Part shown: in pieces, positions 32,901 through 41,024 of the stretch
How positions within the stretch are numbered: position 1 is the first letter of the stretch
How the letters are laid out: each line of letters starts with the position of its first letter
Assembly: GCF_014649795.1 (NCBI RefSeq)
Contig: NZ_BMTS01000010.1
Location: forward strand, 186,001-250,000
Origin: Streptomyces melanogenes
GTDB taxonomy: Bacteria; Actinomycetota; Actinomycetes; Streptomycetales; Streptomycetaceae
DNA: 64,000 bases
Reading direction: 5' to 3'
Position numbers and translations under genes: made by a program
Notes under the pieces: generated by a model
What the model saw: the letters and a program-made list of their open reading frames with translations, nothing else
Database searches by the model: none
What the model was told of the DNA's origin: nothing

Positions 32901-35900
32901 CGATGGTGTCTGGACCTGCCGGGGGCGCAGTTGTGCGTCGTAGATCTCGTACGTGGTGTTGTAGCCAGAAGCGTCGCCCTTCAGGGTTGCGGTAGATACC
33001 CAGGGCAGATCGGCTGCGGTGACGCTGTACTCGTAGACGTAGTTGGGTGTCTTGCCTAGCGAGCGGGGGCGGTTGGCCAGCCACACCTTGGCGATCCGAC
33101 CGAGGCCGTCGTACTCGGATTCGGTGACCTTGCCATTCGGGTCGGTCACCTTCGTCGGCGCACCGGTGGCAAAGTCCACGGCGGTCGTCACCGTATGCCC
33201 CTTGGCGTTGGAGACAGCCGATGACGTGAGCGGGCCAGCTGCCGCCGGGACGTAGGCGGTCGCGGCGTTCTTCAGACCGTTGGTGTCGTAGACCGCTGTG
33301 ACGCGGCCGAGCGTGTCGTAGTCGCTGGTGGTGACCTTCTGCCAGCTGGGCTGGGTGTCCGCGCCGTATCCCTTGGCGCGTCCGGTCCACTTCGCCTCGC
33401 CCTTGGTGGGCTTCTGCGTCTCGGTCCAGGTGGTGGCGTCGTCGTAGGCGGTGGCGGTGTCGGAGATGACGTCGCCTGGGCGGCTGGGGTCGGTGGGCAG
33501 GTCGGCGCGGGTCTCCGGGATGCCGCAGCGGGTGGCGAAGGTACGGGAGCGAGAGACGAGAGAGTTGATGCCGAGGTCGTCGTTGCGTGCGTACCAGGTG
33601 CGGGTGCATTTCTCGTCGCCGGTGACGGCGTCGTCGCCCTGGTCCTCGGCCATGTAGGACATGCCGTAGTCGTCGTAGTGGGTCACCGTGGTGCGGACGC
33701 GGTCCTTGGGGGTGCCGCTGCTGGTGATGTTGGTGCGGGCATGGGTGGCGCCGGTGCGGACGTAGTACGCCTCGATGTCGGCGTAGGACTTGTGCTGGGT
33801 GGCGGTGCGCTTGGACCAGGGGTCGTTGATCTGGCCGCCGACCTCTTGCGCCCCGTTGTAGGTGACGGTCTCCCGTGCAAACCCGGCGTACTGGTCGTCG
33901 TCGGCGATCGCCTCGGCCTTGATGCCGGTGACGCTCACGGACTTCCTCTTGTCCGGGTCGATGGTTTTGCCGTCTGTGCCCAGGACGCGGTCGCCGTTCA
34001 TGCCTCGGAGGTAAGCGGTGACGGTTTTGGACTGGGTGTGGTCGGAGGCGCCGGTGAGGTGGGTGACCTGGCCGAAGCCGCGCCAGATCGACCAGGTGCG
34101 CTCCTTCTCCTTGGTCAGCGGGTCGTCGTTGTAGTGCCAGGCACCGCCGCCGGAGTAGCTGTAGCTGTGCTCGACGGGCTCGCTGCCGCCGTGCGGATCG
34201 GTCGTGGTGACGGCCTGGACGGGGTACTTCTGAAACCAGTCCAGGATGGGGTCCTTGCCACCGTTGGGTGACCAGTAGACCGGGTAGCAGCGCTTGGTGT
34301 TCGAATCCAGCTTCGGCTTGGTCTGCCCTGCGGTGCAGTCGGCGGGCAGGTAGCTGACGGTGGTCTGGGCGCCCGCCTCGGAGGTGATGGTGCGCAGGCG
34401 CGGCTTGTTGAGGGGAAGGATGTCGTCGGTGGTGCCGTCGACGCGGTTGGGGTAGTACTCGTGGCCGAACTTCACCGGGTCGAGGGCAATGTCTGTGCCG
34501 TGCTGGCCGGTGTGTCGGATCTGGTCCAGCCAGAGTGACTGGTCGGTGGCGTCGCCGGTGTCGCCCGGGTCGAGGTAGCGCTGGGTCAGGGACCAGGAGT
34601 CGACCTTGGCGTAGTCGGGCGTTGTGGCGGCCTGGTTCCAGGCGTAGGCGGTGATGGCCGTCATCCGCTTGCGGGTGAAGAACGTCGGGCCCGCGTTGCC
34701 GGTGCACTTGCCGTCGTCCTTGCAGACGGCGTCGAAGGGGACGTCGGGCCAGTTGTCCCGGTTGTCCTTGGTCAGCTCGTCGCAGCCCGTGCCGGAGGCC
34801 AGGCAGCGCTCGGCGTAGCTGAAGACGACCTTGTCGGAGGCGGCGGGTCCTCCGGCGCCCTTGAAGAGAGAGCCGGCGCGCTGGCCGTAGCGGATTTCGT
34901 TGAGGTAGCCGCCGCGGATGTAGCGGTTGCCGGTGGTGTCGTCGCCGAGCAGGTCGTAGTTGTTGGTCTCGGCGGTGTACCAGTACGACATGGCGTTGCC
35001 GTGGGTGTCCTCGACGTAGTCGAGGTTCCACCGCCATGCCTGCCGCTTCCAGCGATCGGCGAAAGCGGAGCCGTCCGCGTAGCCCGGCTCGTCCTTGTCG
35101 TCGCCGAAGACCGGAACCGTCCAGGTCGAGTTGGTGCGCTCGTCGGTGGCACCGTCGAGCTTGCTCAGGCCGAAGACGTACTTGGTGCCCTCACCGGTGA
35201 CGACCGTCCAGTACTCGCCGTCGTCGTCGCCGTTCGCAGCACCGGTCGAGCGGGTGACAGCGGAGGCGTCGTCGTCCTTGAGCCGCCACTTGCCGCTCGT
35301 GTCGTCCTTGACCAGTTCGGTGGCCTTGCCGTTCAGGACGAGCGAGGCGTTGTCGTACTTCCAGCACAGATCGAACTTGTCGCTCTGCCCGTCGTCGTCG
35401 CAGGAGCCGTACTTGCGCTCAATGTAGGAGGAGGTGAGGTCAAAGCCTTCGCCGATGGCCGTGCCCTGGTTGTTGGTCGAGGCGGTACGCCCGTCCACGC
35501 TGCCCGAGTCGTAGGAGATCTTCAGATCGGGCTTCGGGCCGGCCGCCGCCGGCGGGACCCTGAGCGGGTACGACCAGGTGAAGGTGCCGGACGAGCCGCC
35601 CGCCTCCCACGTGGACGAGGCCGCGAGCGGGGTCGCCTTGTAGTCACCCGACCCGGACTTGGTCCCGGCCGTCAGCGCCAGCACCATCGTCTGCCCGGAC
35701 GCAGCCGCGACGCCCTTCGCCTTGGCGGGCGTCGAGTTGAAGGTCAGCTTGGCGTCGAGGCGGTTGCTGCCCCGGTGGTTGGTGGACTCCAGCGGGGTGC
35801 GGGTGCGGCACTTGGCCTCGGACGGCGAGGTGAGCGCGCAGTCCGGCAGCCGGACCACCTGGAGACGGCCCGCCCAGTCACCACCGTAAGCCGAGGCGAA

Positions 35901-36455
35901 CTTGCCGTAGTCGATGCCCAGTTCGGCGTTGCCTCCAGTGGGCGGGCCCTGAACGGACAGCACAACGCCGTTCACCCCCAGCCCAGCTGCCTGCTGCTGA
36001 TCGAGGACCCTTACCCCGACAGCCTCGGCCGCCACCTGCTGTCGCTTGGTAGCGCCGGGCCGGGTGAGCGTGAGCAGGAGTGATCCCGGAGTGGCGGTGG
36101 CCTTCCCGCCGCTGGTCAGCGTGACGCTCCCCGCCGTCGGCCAGGTCACCGTCCTGCCCTGCTCCGCCCTGGCGCGAGCCGCGTCCTCGCGGTCGGCGGC
36201 CTCGGCTTTCTTCATGACAGCCTCGGTCTCCTTGTTCACCTTCGCGGCGAACGGCGAGACCTTGTCCGAGTGCGGGGCCCCGAGCATCGGCCTGCCGAGC
36301 GGGTCCGCGTCGACAGCCATCGCCGCTGGGGTCATAAGCCCCGGAAGCATCGCGAATCCCGCGATGGCTGCTATGTGTCGCACCTGCCATTCTCTGGTGC
36401 GTGATCTGTTCCGGCCGATTCTTCCGACGGCCGGCGTGAACCGGTTCATCTGCAT
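29946..36455 (-). CDS. Giant secreted RHS/YD-repeat protein with variable C-terminal tip (putative polymorphic toxin)
   Basis: A protein of about 2170 aa. The N-terminus has a basic stretch and a hydrophobic segment (HIAAIAGFAMLPGLMTPAAMAVDA), a likely signal peptide. The middle holds dozens of YD-type repeats (YDTLGRVTAVYD, YDGLGRIAKVW, YDSLGRKTGLWD), which build the cocoon-like shell that encloses RHS toxins. The RHS core ends GLTHIGAREYDTNTGQFISV, then DPAL and NPATLSDPSG near 30756. The last 269 residues (29949-30755) are a separate tip, lower in GC and not recognised by me; motifs include GWLWGGGYPLGSTQTFRGGD, LTNGKLGTSNYADAFLGTYS and SDWNSATHVIPRSWNPLF. The start is uncertain: ATGs at 36455 and 36449 precede the signal peptide; an ATG at 36563 is in frame but lies in a hairpin. 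A LamG partner lies upstream and a lipoprotein downstream. Confidence 0.85.
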   Translation of the reverse strand: MQMNRFTPAVGRIGRNRSRTREWQVRHIAAIAGFAMLPGLMTPAAMAVDADPLGRPMLGAPHSDKVSPFAAKVNKETEAVMKKAEAADREDAARARAEQGRTVTWPTAGSVTLTSGGKATATPGSLLLTLTRPGATKRQQVAAEAVGVRVLDQQQAAGLGVNGVVLSVQGPPTGGNAELGIDYGKFASAYGGDWAGRLQVVRLPDCALTSPSEAKCRTRTPLESTNHRGSNRLDAKLTFNSTPAKAKGVAAASGQTMVLALTAGTKSGSGDYKATPLAASSTWEAGGSSGTFTWSYPLRVPPAAAGPKPDLKISYDSGSVDGRTASTNNQGTAIGEGFDLTSSYIERKYGSCDDDGQSDKFDLCWKYDNASLVLNGKATELVKDDTSGKWRLKDDDASAVTRSTGAANGDDDGEYWTVVTGEGTKYVFGLSKLDGATDERTNSTWTVPVFGDDKDEPGYADGSAFADRWKRQAWRWNLDYVEDTHGNAMSYWYTAETNNYDLLGDDTTGNRYIRGGYLNEIRYGQRAGSLFKGAGGPAASDKVVFSYAERCLASGTGCDELTKDNRDNWPDVPFDAVCKDDGKCTGNAGPTFFTRKRMTAITAYAWNQAATTPDYAKVDSWSLTQRYLDPGDTGDATDQSLWLDQIRHTGQHGTDIALDPVKFGHEYYPNRVDGTTDDILPLNKPRLRTITSEAGAQTTVSYLPADCTAGQTKPKLDSNTKRCYPVYWSPNGGKDPILDWFQKYPVQAVTTTDPHGGSEPVEHSYSYSGGGAWHYNDDPLTKEKERTWSIWRGFGQVTHLTGASDHTQSKTVTAYLRGMNGDRVLGTDGKTIDPDKRKSVSVTGIKAEAIADDDQYAGFARETVTYNGAQEVGGQINDPWSKRTATQHKSYADIEAYYVRTGATHARTNITSSGTPKDRVRTTVTHYDDYGMSYMAEDQGDDAVTGDEKCTRTWYARNDDLGINSLVSRSRTFATRCGIPETRADLPTDPSRPGDVISDTATAYDDATTWTETQKPTKGEAKWTGRAKGYGADTQPSWQKVTTSDYDTLGRVTAVYDTNGLKNAATAYVPAAAGPLTSSAVSNAKGHTVTTAVDFATGAPTKVTDPNGKVTESEYDGLGRIAKVWLANRPRSLGKTPNYVYEYSVTAADLPWVSTATLKGDASGYNTTYEIYDAQLRPRQVQTPSPVSGRVISQTLYDDRGLAVSAQSDIWDAKNAPNSTLVATDGGQAPVETDTTYDGANRVINAVTKNHNITRWITKTNYSGDTVTTTVPKGGQATAVVTNALGQTVERREYSGSEASGASYTTTAFTYTPGGNQATITGPDKSRWSYDYDLYGRQTSSTDPDKGKSSTSYNELNQAVNTTDARGKTLLTEYDSLGRKTGLWDGTKTDATKLAAWTFDALAKGQGDTSERYENGINQATSKSYVQRATGYDNLYKVTGNSLTLPDSDPLVAAGVPKMLAFSTVYNLDGTVKQSGSPAVAGLASEVVSYTYGNLGQRLTSKGTTGYLQGALYSPLGDLRQLTLGTDPTAPKRAYLTYDYEDGTRRLAHSYVTDDVHSYKPQDLTFTQDDAGNVTSIFDSSAQGGTGKADNQCFAYDGQRRLVEAWTPKTADCVTGGRTATNIDGAAPYWTSYTYNDAGQRKTETQHATAGETTTAYEYGTAASQPHPLSRTTSGSKTSTYAYDKTGNTTSRPGVQGQQSLSWDSEGNLTSTSEPAAGNKPALANSYLYDANGALLIRRATGGDGETVLYLGSTEVRLTVKGSAKSLAATRSYTAGEQVIAVRTVNAATGVTKLSFLASDHHGTGTLALDATTLAVTKRYTAPFGGARGPASSAWPDDKTFLGKSSDQSTGLTHIGAREYDTNTGQFISVDPALELNKHQSLSGYAYAENNPATLSDPSGQGSFSCQMGVSCGEQATFIESHNAPDLPSGGTWESTYSDFPKRNDPPFLKAFAPMVDSPYLNTGSLREILSRPVFGIIDEGDYNGWETSRGLFLGWLWGGGYPLGSTQTFRGGDKFTEVLAGDETITKMRWKLLLQAVAHGMDAEGAKKDIAFSHQDKGPEPGSPWYKANSIRGAVSDVAGVLTNGKLGTSNYADAFLGTYSGTARIKSVDPKNGTVRIKFTATNLSDWNSATHVIPRSWNPLFEKQHGQAVTENFSWEENLPLDCRVE

Positions 36456-36563
36456 CCGTTTCGGTGGTGCCGCCTGTCGCGGCATGCGTGACGATGCCCT
36501 CGGCTGGGCTTGGGGCATACGTGATGAAGGTGTTGCAGGGGCGCGTCTGTGCGCGCCAGACAT

Positions 36564-36602
36564 CGCCGGGGCGGCTACATGCGAAGTGCGACCGCCCCGG
36601 CG
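36564..36602. other. 11-bp stem hairpin between the LamG and RHS genes
   Basis: Arms CGCCGGGGCGG / CCGCCCCGGCG with a 17-nt loop start 6 bp past the LamG stop. It may act as a terminator or as an attenuator setting the ratio of the two proteins. Confidence 0.5.
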
Positions 36603-36608
36603 TGAGGA

Positions 36609-39600
36609 CTATTCGGCGCCCGGAGTTCCCAGGACCTTCGTATTGACCTGCTCCGCGCTCATCGCGCCAGTCCAGACGCGCAGTTCGCCGACCTTGCCGG
36701 GCAGGTAGTAACCGCTGGTGCCACCAGCAGAGCCACGGCCGGAGGCCAGCACGCCGTTGCCCTGGCCGGGGATGGCAAAAGCAGACTGGCCATCCGCCGC
36801 TTGGTCAGTGGCCCCTATGTACAGATGGGTCTTGCCGAACCCGGCCTCGGATTCCTCAGTGCCGTCGAAAACACCGGTGACTTGCACCCACGTGTCCAGC
36901 ACCGCTTCGTTCTCCGAAGGTACGGAAGCCGTTCCGATCACCTTGCCATTGGCATCGGTCGCGGTGCGGCCGAAGCGCCAAAGGTAGCTTGCTACACCGT
37001 CCTTGTCCGGGTCGATCTTCTCGACCCACAGGGACCAGGACGACTCGCTGCCGGTCGCGGCAGCTTGGCCGAAGACCTGAGCCCGGTACCCGAGCGGCTT
37101 GGAATCGAGCTTCGCCTTGTCCAGCTTCACCTTGGCAGTCACGGTGAAGGAGCCCGTCTCATCCACGACGGGACCGGAGGTGGAGAGGAAACCTGCCTGA
37201 CCGTCCAGCGATACGGCGGGCTCATCTGGATCGGTTGCTGTCCCTGTAGCAGAAAGCGCCATTCCCCCTGCGGGATACGGGGCCTTCTGCGGCACTTTGC
37301 CCGACACCGCACTGCCTGCGTCCCAATAGCCGACGAGTTCGGTCAAGGGCACGCCTTCCTGGGCCAGGGCGCTGTCCCCCCGAACCGCGTCCGGCGTCAG
37401 GGCCGTCTGCCAGGCAGCGACCTCATCGATTCGACCGGTGAAGTATTCCCCGAGCTTCGAGCGGCCAAAGAGCGTTCCTTCTGTGGAAACCGTCGGAGTG
37501 TAGGCGGGGTTCGCTTGGTAGAGATTGACAGGGTTGCCTTGCGGACGCCCGTTGACGAACAGTTGGATGGTGTCGTTCTTCGGGTCGGTATCACCCTTGT
37601 CATCGAAGACGCCCGCCAAATGAGTCCATACGTTGATCGGTGGGTTCTCCGTGTTCCCCAGCGCGCGGACGTAGTCGATGTTGGGGGCGTCGGCGGCTAT
37701 CCGATTGAAAGCCCAACGCTTCAGCCCCGCCGAGTAGTAGAGATGGAACGCCGAGCCGTAGTTGCCCGGAGCGGAGACCACCACTGATGTCTTGGAGGCG
37801 TCGGTCAGAAACGCCCATGCCGAGACGGTGAAGGAGCTTTTCGTATTGAGGACTGGCGCGTCCGTTGCGGCGTATCCAGTCTGCTTGGCCGGATCGGTCA
37901 CATCGTCGTTGAGGCGCAGCGAGTAGTCGTCTGTCCCGCGTCTGCCCATCACGGACCAGGTCGCCGCTGTGTTGCCCGCATTGGGGTGCAAGGTGGCAGG
38001 GTGCCGGATGCCTTCCGTCGCACTATCGACGGCGGTTGTGATGGTCGAACCCGGGATACCGTCCGCGAAGGACCACCGACCTACTGGCCCTGGAGTGGGT
38101 GCCACCTTGAATGCGAACTCTGACGGTGTTCCCCACCGGTCGCGCACGTCTTTGGCCTCCACTGTGAGCACCTGCGTGCCGGAGAGTGTCGGTACCGGTT
38201 GGATCGTGACGCTTGAACCGGACTCTTCGTGGGCCGACCTTTCGGAGAGCAGTCGCCACCGGTAGCCCTTGATGTCCTTGTCAGCGGCGTTCGGGGCCAG
38301 CATGAATTCACCGGCTTGCCCGGGGCGGCCCTTTCCTTCGCACACCTCGCCGCACTGCGTGTACTCGCTGTGCTCTCCAAGGGTGATCCGTGGAGCCTTG
38401 GGTGCGGTCGCGTCGATTCTGAAGTAGCAGTTGGGTGTGAACGACCCCGGAAGGTACTCGGTCCGACTGTCGGGGAAGTAGTACGAAAGCGTCCGCGCCC
38501 GCATCCGATAGGTCACGCCGTCCGTCAGCGAAACCGTCCGTTTCGATCGCACTGTCCCGTCGGCGTCGTAACCCGAATCGGGCGTGTAGACACTCCAGTG
38601 ATACGTCCAACCCCCCTTGCCATCCGGCCGCTCAACCACCATGTGACCGCGCAGCGAGCCACGGGACTCACCGGATGCCGGTTGGGTGTTCGCCTCGACA
38701 GCTGCCTGCACCAGCGGGTCGGTGCGCGTCACAACAGTGGGGTTCAGCGGGTTGGTAGAGCAATAGACAGTCGTGCCGTCCCCCGGAATGACTCCGAAGC
38801 GTGTGGGAAACCCCGGATTGACCGCATAGGTCACCTGAAGTGTGGCGCTCTTGGTGAACCGCTTCCATGCGGACGCATCGCCCTCGTCGGCGGCACGCAA
38901 CATGAACGTGAGCTTGGAGAACCGTCCCTCCGCGAACGAGCGCACGGTAGGCGTCAGATTCTCGTTCGACTCCGCTGGATTGTCGCTGAACTCGACCCAC
39001 GAATCTGGCTGCGCCGGACTGCAGTTGTCGCCACGCCCCGCAGAAACATTGCGGTCGCCCATCATGTCCCTGGCCGCAGGACCGGGCCAGCGCGAACCTT
39101 CCGAGATGTTGTCGGTGCGCCACAGTTCAAGCCAGTGCGGATTACAGTCGAACGACCATGTCTCATATGCCCGGAACGAAGCGTTCAGAACGTACTTGCC
39201 GATGAGACTGCCCGGGGCGAACTGGAAGTACATGCGGTTGGTGTAATTGGCGCCAACAGTGCAGTAGTACGGACCGGAACGACTGCAGTGTCCCACCCCG
39301 TAGGAGTCGCCGTCGAAGTTGTAGAAGCGGTCCCCGTCTGACGAGAGCACCGTTCGCTCGGTCAGCTGAGCTCCCACAGAAGGGTCGATGTAGACCGGGT
39401 ACACCGTCTCCTTCCCCCTCAACAGGGCCAAATCGGGCTTGACCGAAACGCTATTGCCCTGGATCTGAACCGGCATCACAGCGCTCGCGTCGCCATCGTC
39501 CGGATGAGCTGACTCCGGAAGACTGTCTGTGCCCGGCTCGACTGCACCGGCTACCGCAGCGCGCACCAACTGCCGCGCGGCCGGCTTGCTTTCGCCCGCC

Positions 39601-40361
39601 GAGTCCCAGATCAACCCGGCCGGCCCGCCGAAAACGCTATTGCCGTCTTCGTCAACCGCACGTAGACCCCCGCCGGCACCCGGCGCAACTGTCAGGCCGT
39701 CACCACTCACGGACATTGCGACCTGGTTCAACGCTGGATTCGCAGCGGCCTCGGCGGTCTTGACGACCAGCACCTCTCGATAGCCCTCGGGCGTTGCCGT
39801 CAGCTGCAGATCCACCCCTTTGAGCACTTCGGGATATGTGGCCGTCGGGCCGTCCAGCGCTGGCTTCGGCAACGAGTTCACCCAGTTGAACGACAGCGAA
39901 CCCTGCTTGCTGCCGAGATGGATCAATCCTTTCCCGCTGCCTCCCCCTGAGAACGACAGGTCGACTACTGCAGCCTTGGGAGCAATGGAGCCATCGGCTC
40001 TACGCTCCAGCGTGGTGTCGATGTCTCGCCACGCCCCGCCCTTGTCGCGCACTCGCTGAGGAATCGCCGACTGCTTCAGCGTGAACGTGCCGTCCGGATT
40101 CGCAAACGTAGTGGAGTACGCCGTGCGTTCGGACACCACCTCAACGGGTTCATCGGAAGCTGCGCCCCGTTCACCCGTAGTCGCCTGCGGAGCGTCCAGC
40201 CCCCGAGCGTTGTCTGCGGCGGCGGGCAGCGTGAGGACTGACACAGAGGCCAGCGCGGCAGCTGCGGCCGTTCCCGATACAACTCCAAGCGATCTTCTCT
40301 TCTTCGTGCTGCGTGCAGGACGCAGCCACCCCAACCCCACGAACCCACCCCTAAATCTCAT
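36609..40361 (-). CDS. Secreted LamG-domain protein, partner of the RHS protein
   Basis: A 1250-aa exported protein. The N-terminus has the basic run STKKRRSLGVVSGTAAAAALASV followed by an Ala-rich hydrophobic core and a site near LPAAADN. The first ~500 residues form the beta-rich module usual in the large proteins that precede RHS genes in Streptomyces (SFSGGGSGKGLIHLGSKQ, YPVYIDPSVGAQ). Two laminin-G/concanavalin-like domains follow, starting near residues 757 and 1007 (VGRWSFADG, then SFTVSAWAFLTD; LVGYWDAGS, then SFTVTAKVKLDK). The ATG at 40361 lies 7 bp from a palindrome over the promoter. The frequent pairing of LamG and RHS genes suggests surface display or target binding, which is inferred. 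Confidence 0.85.
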   Translation of the reverse strand: MRFRGGFVGLGWLRPARSTKKRRSLGVVSGTAAAAALASVSVLTLPAAADNARGLDAPQATTGERGAASDEPVEVVSERTAYSTTFANPDGTFTLKQSAIPQRVRDKGGAWRDIDTTLERRADGSIAPKAAVVDLSFSGGGSGKGLIHLGSKQGSLSFNWVNSLPKPALDGPTATYPEVLKGVDLQLTATPEGYREVLVVKTAEAAANPALNQVAMSVSGDGLTVAPGAGGGLRAVDEDGNSVFGGPAGLIWDSAGESKPAARQLVRAAVAGAVEPGTDSLPESAHPDDGDASAVMPVQIQGNSVSVKPDLALLRGKETVYPVYIDPSVGAQLTERTVLSSDGDRFYNFDGDSYGVGHCSRSGPYYCTVGANYTNRMYFQFAPGSLIGKYVLNASFRAYETWSFDCNPHWLELWRTDNISEGSRWPGPAARDMMGDRNVSAGRGDNCSPAQPDSWVEFSDNPAESNENLTPTVRSFAEGRFSKLTFMLRAADEGDASAWKRFTKSATLQVTYAVNPGFPTRFGVIPGDGTTVYCSTNPLNPTVVTRTDPLVQAAVEANTQPASGESRGSLRGHMVVERPDGKGGWTYHWSVYTPDSGYDADGTVRSKRTVSLTDGVTYRMRARTLSYYFPDSRTEYLPGSFTPNCYFRIDATAPKAPRITLGEHSEYTQCGEVCEGKGRPGQAGEFMLAPNAADKDIKGYRWRLLSERSAHEESGSSVTIQPVPTLSGTQVLTVEAKDVRDRWGTPSEFAFKVAPTPGPVGRWSFADGIPGSTITTAVDSATEGIRHPATLHPNAGNTAATWSVMGRRGTDDYSLRLNDDVTDPAKQTGYAATDAPVLNTKSSFTVSAWAFLTDASKTSVVVSAPGNYGSAFHLYYSAGLKRWAFNRIAADAPNIDYVRALGNTENPPINVWTHLAGVFDDKGDTDPKNDTIQLFVNGRPQGNPVNLYQANPAYTPTVSTEGTLFGRSKLGEYFTGRIDEVAAWQTALTPDAVRGDSALAQEGVPLTELVGYWDAGSAVSGKVPQKAPYPAGGMALSATGTATDPDEPAVSLDGQAGFLSTSGPVVDETGSFTVTAKVKLDKAKLDSKPLGYRAQVFGQAAATGSESSWSLWVEKIDPDKDGVASYLWRFGRTATDANGKVIGTASVPSENEAVLDTWVQVTGVFDGTEESEAGFGKTHLYIGATDQAADGQSAFAIPGQGNGVLASGRGSAGGTSGYYLPGKVGELRVWTGAMSAEQVNTKVLGTPGAE

Positions 40362-40368
40362 GAAATTC

Positions 40369-40411
40369 TTAACTGCGTATGCAGTTAAGCTTCATGCCGT
40401 ACTTAGGTCAA
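40369..40411 (-). promoter_or_regulatory. Promoter with TTAACTGC-GTAT-GCAGTTAA operator before the LamG gene
   Basis: The -35 TTGACC (40406-40411), a 17-bp spacer and a -10 TTAACT (40383-40388) precede the ATG at 40361. A palindrome with 8-bp arms and a 4-bp centre (40369-40388) covers the -10 and the start region, a typical repressor layout for the LamG-RHS operon. Confidence 0.55.
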
Positions 40412-41024
40412 CATGGATCCGAGCCACCCAGATACGCGCTACGTGGTGGTTTGTCTCACATGAAGGTCAACCGCCCCTTGAGGCCACCCCGCCGAGCGCC
40501 AGCTCCCATCCACTTGAAGGACAAACGGGCGCATCGGGACGCCGGAAGTAACTCGAGCCCCCGTGAGGAAGTCGAGCAGGCCAGGGGCAACGCCCAACCA
40601 CGGGAAGCGGCGGAAGCCGACCTCGTCGGGATCCGGGCCGAGCGTGTCGAGCGCACTGACTCCCTTGCCCAGGCCGACCCACCAGGGCCCCGCGGGAACA
40701 GGCCGACAGGGGCTACATCACACGCGTGTCACGAACAGCGTCGACGCACCTGAACCACAAGGCCACAACCAGGGCAAACGCTCCCGACCTGGGCCACGGG
40801 GGCGCCATAAGACACCTCTGCCTACCTGTGCCATGTGGGACCGGAGGGACGCCTCCTTCGCTCACAGGTGTGACCGGCCAAGATCCGGACCAGGGGCAGA
40901 CCAACTCGTTTGCGTCAGGCGATTTCACCTGTCATCGCAGTTCAGAAGCACGATCACCCTGGTACCACCAGCAGACGAAGAATCTGCGGTCAGGCAGGCG
41001 AGCATCAACGTCACATGCAGGCCG
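40412..41024. other. Gene-free stretch between the LamG promoter and the intact FUSC gene
   Basis: About 610 bp without a convincing gene. One minus-strand frame around 40490-40690 reads rather protein-like (LGPDPDEVGFRRFPWLGVA, then PGLLDFLTGA) and could be a decayed gene, but it has no clear start and I cannot assign it. Confidence 0.35.

Noticed and set aside
32662..35037. A 791-codon open frame in another frame of the RHS gene on the same strand
   Set aside because: Composition is Arg/His/Pro-heavy as in chance GC-rich frames, it has no start signal, and it lies wholly within the well-supported RHS reading frame.
29946..36455. YD repeats as a DNA tandem-repeat array or CRISPR
   Set aside because: Repetition is at protein level with divergent DNA; there are no regular spacers or identical repeats.
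36455..36563. Longer RHS start at ATG 36563
   Set aside because: The extra 36 residues are Pro/Arg/Ala-rich, precede the signal peptide, and the ATG is at the edge of a stable hairpin without a ribosome site.
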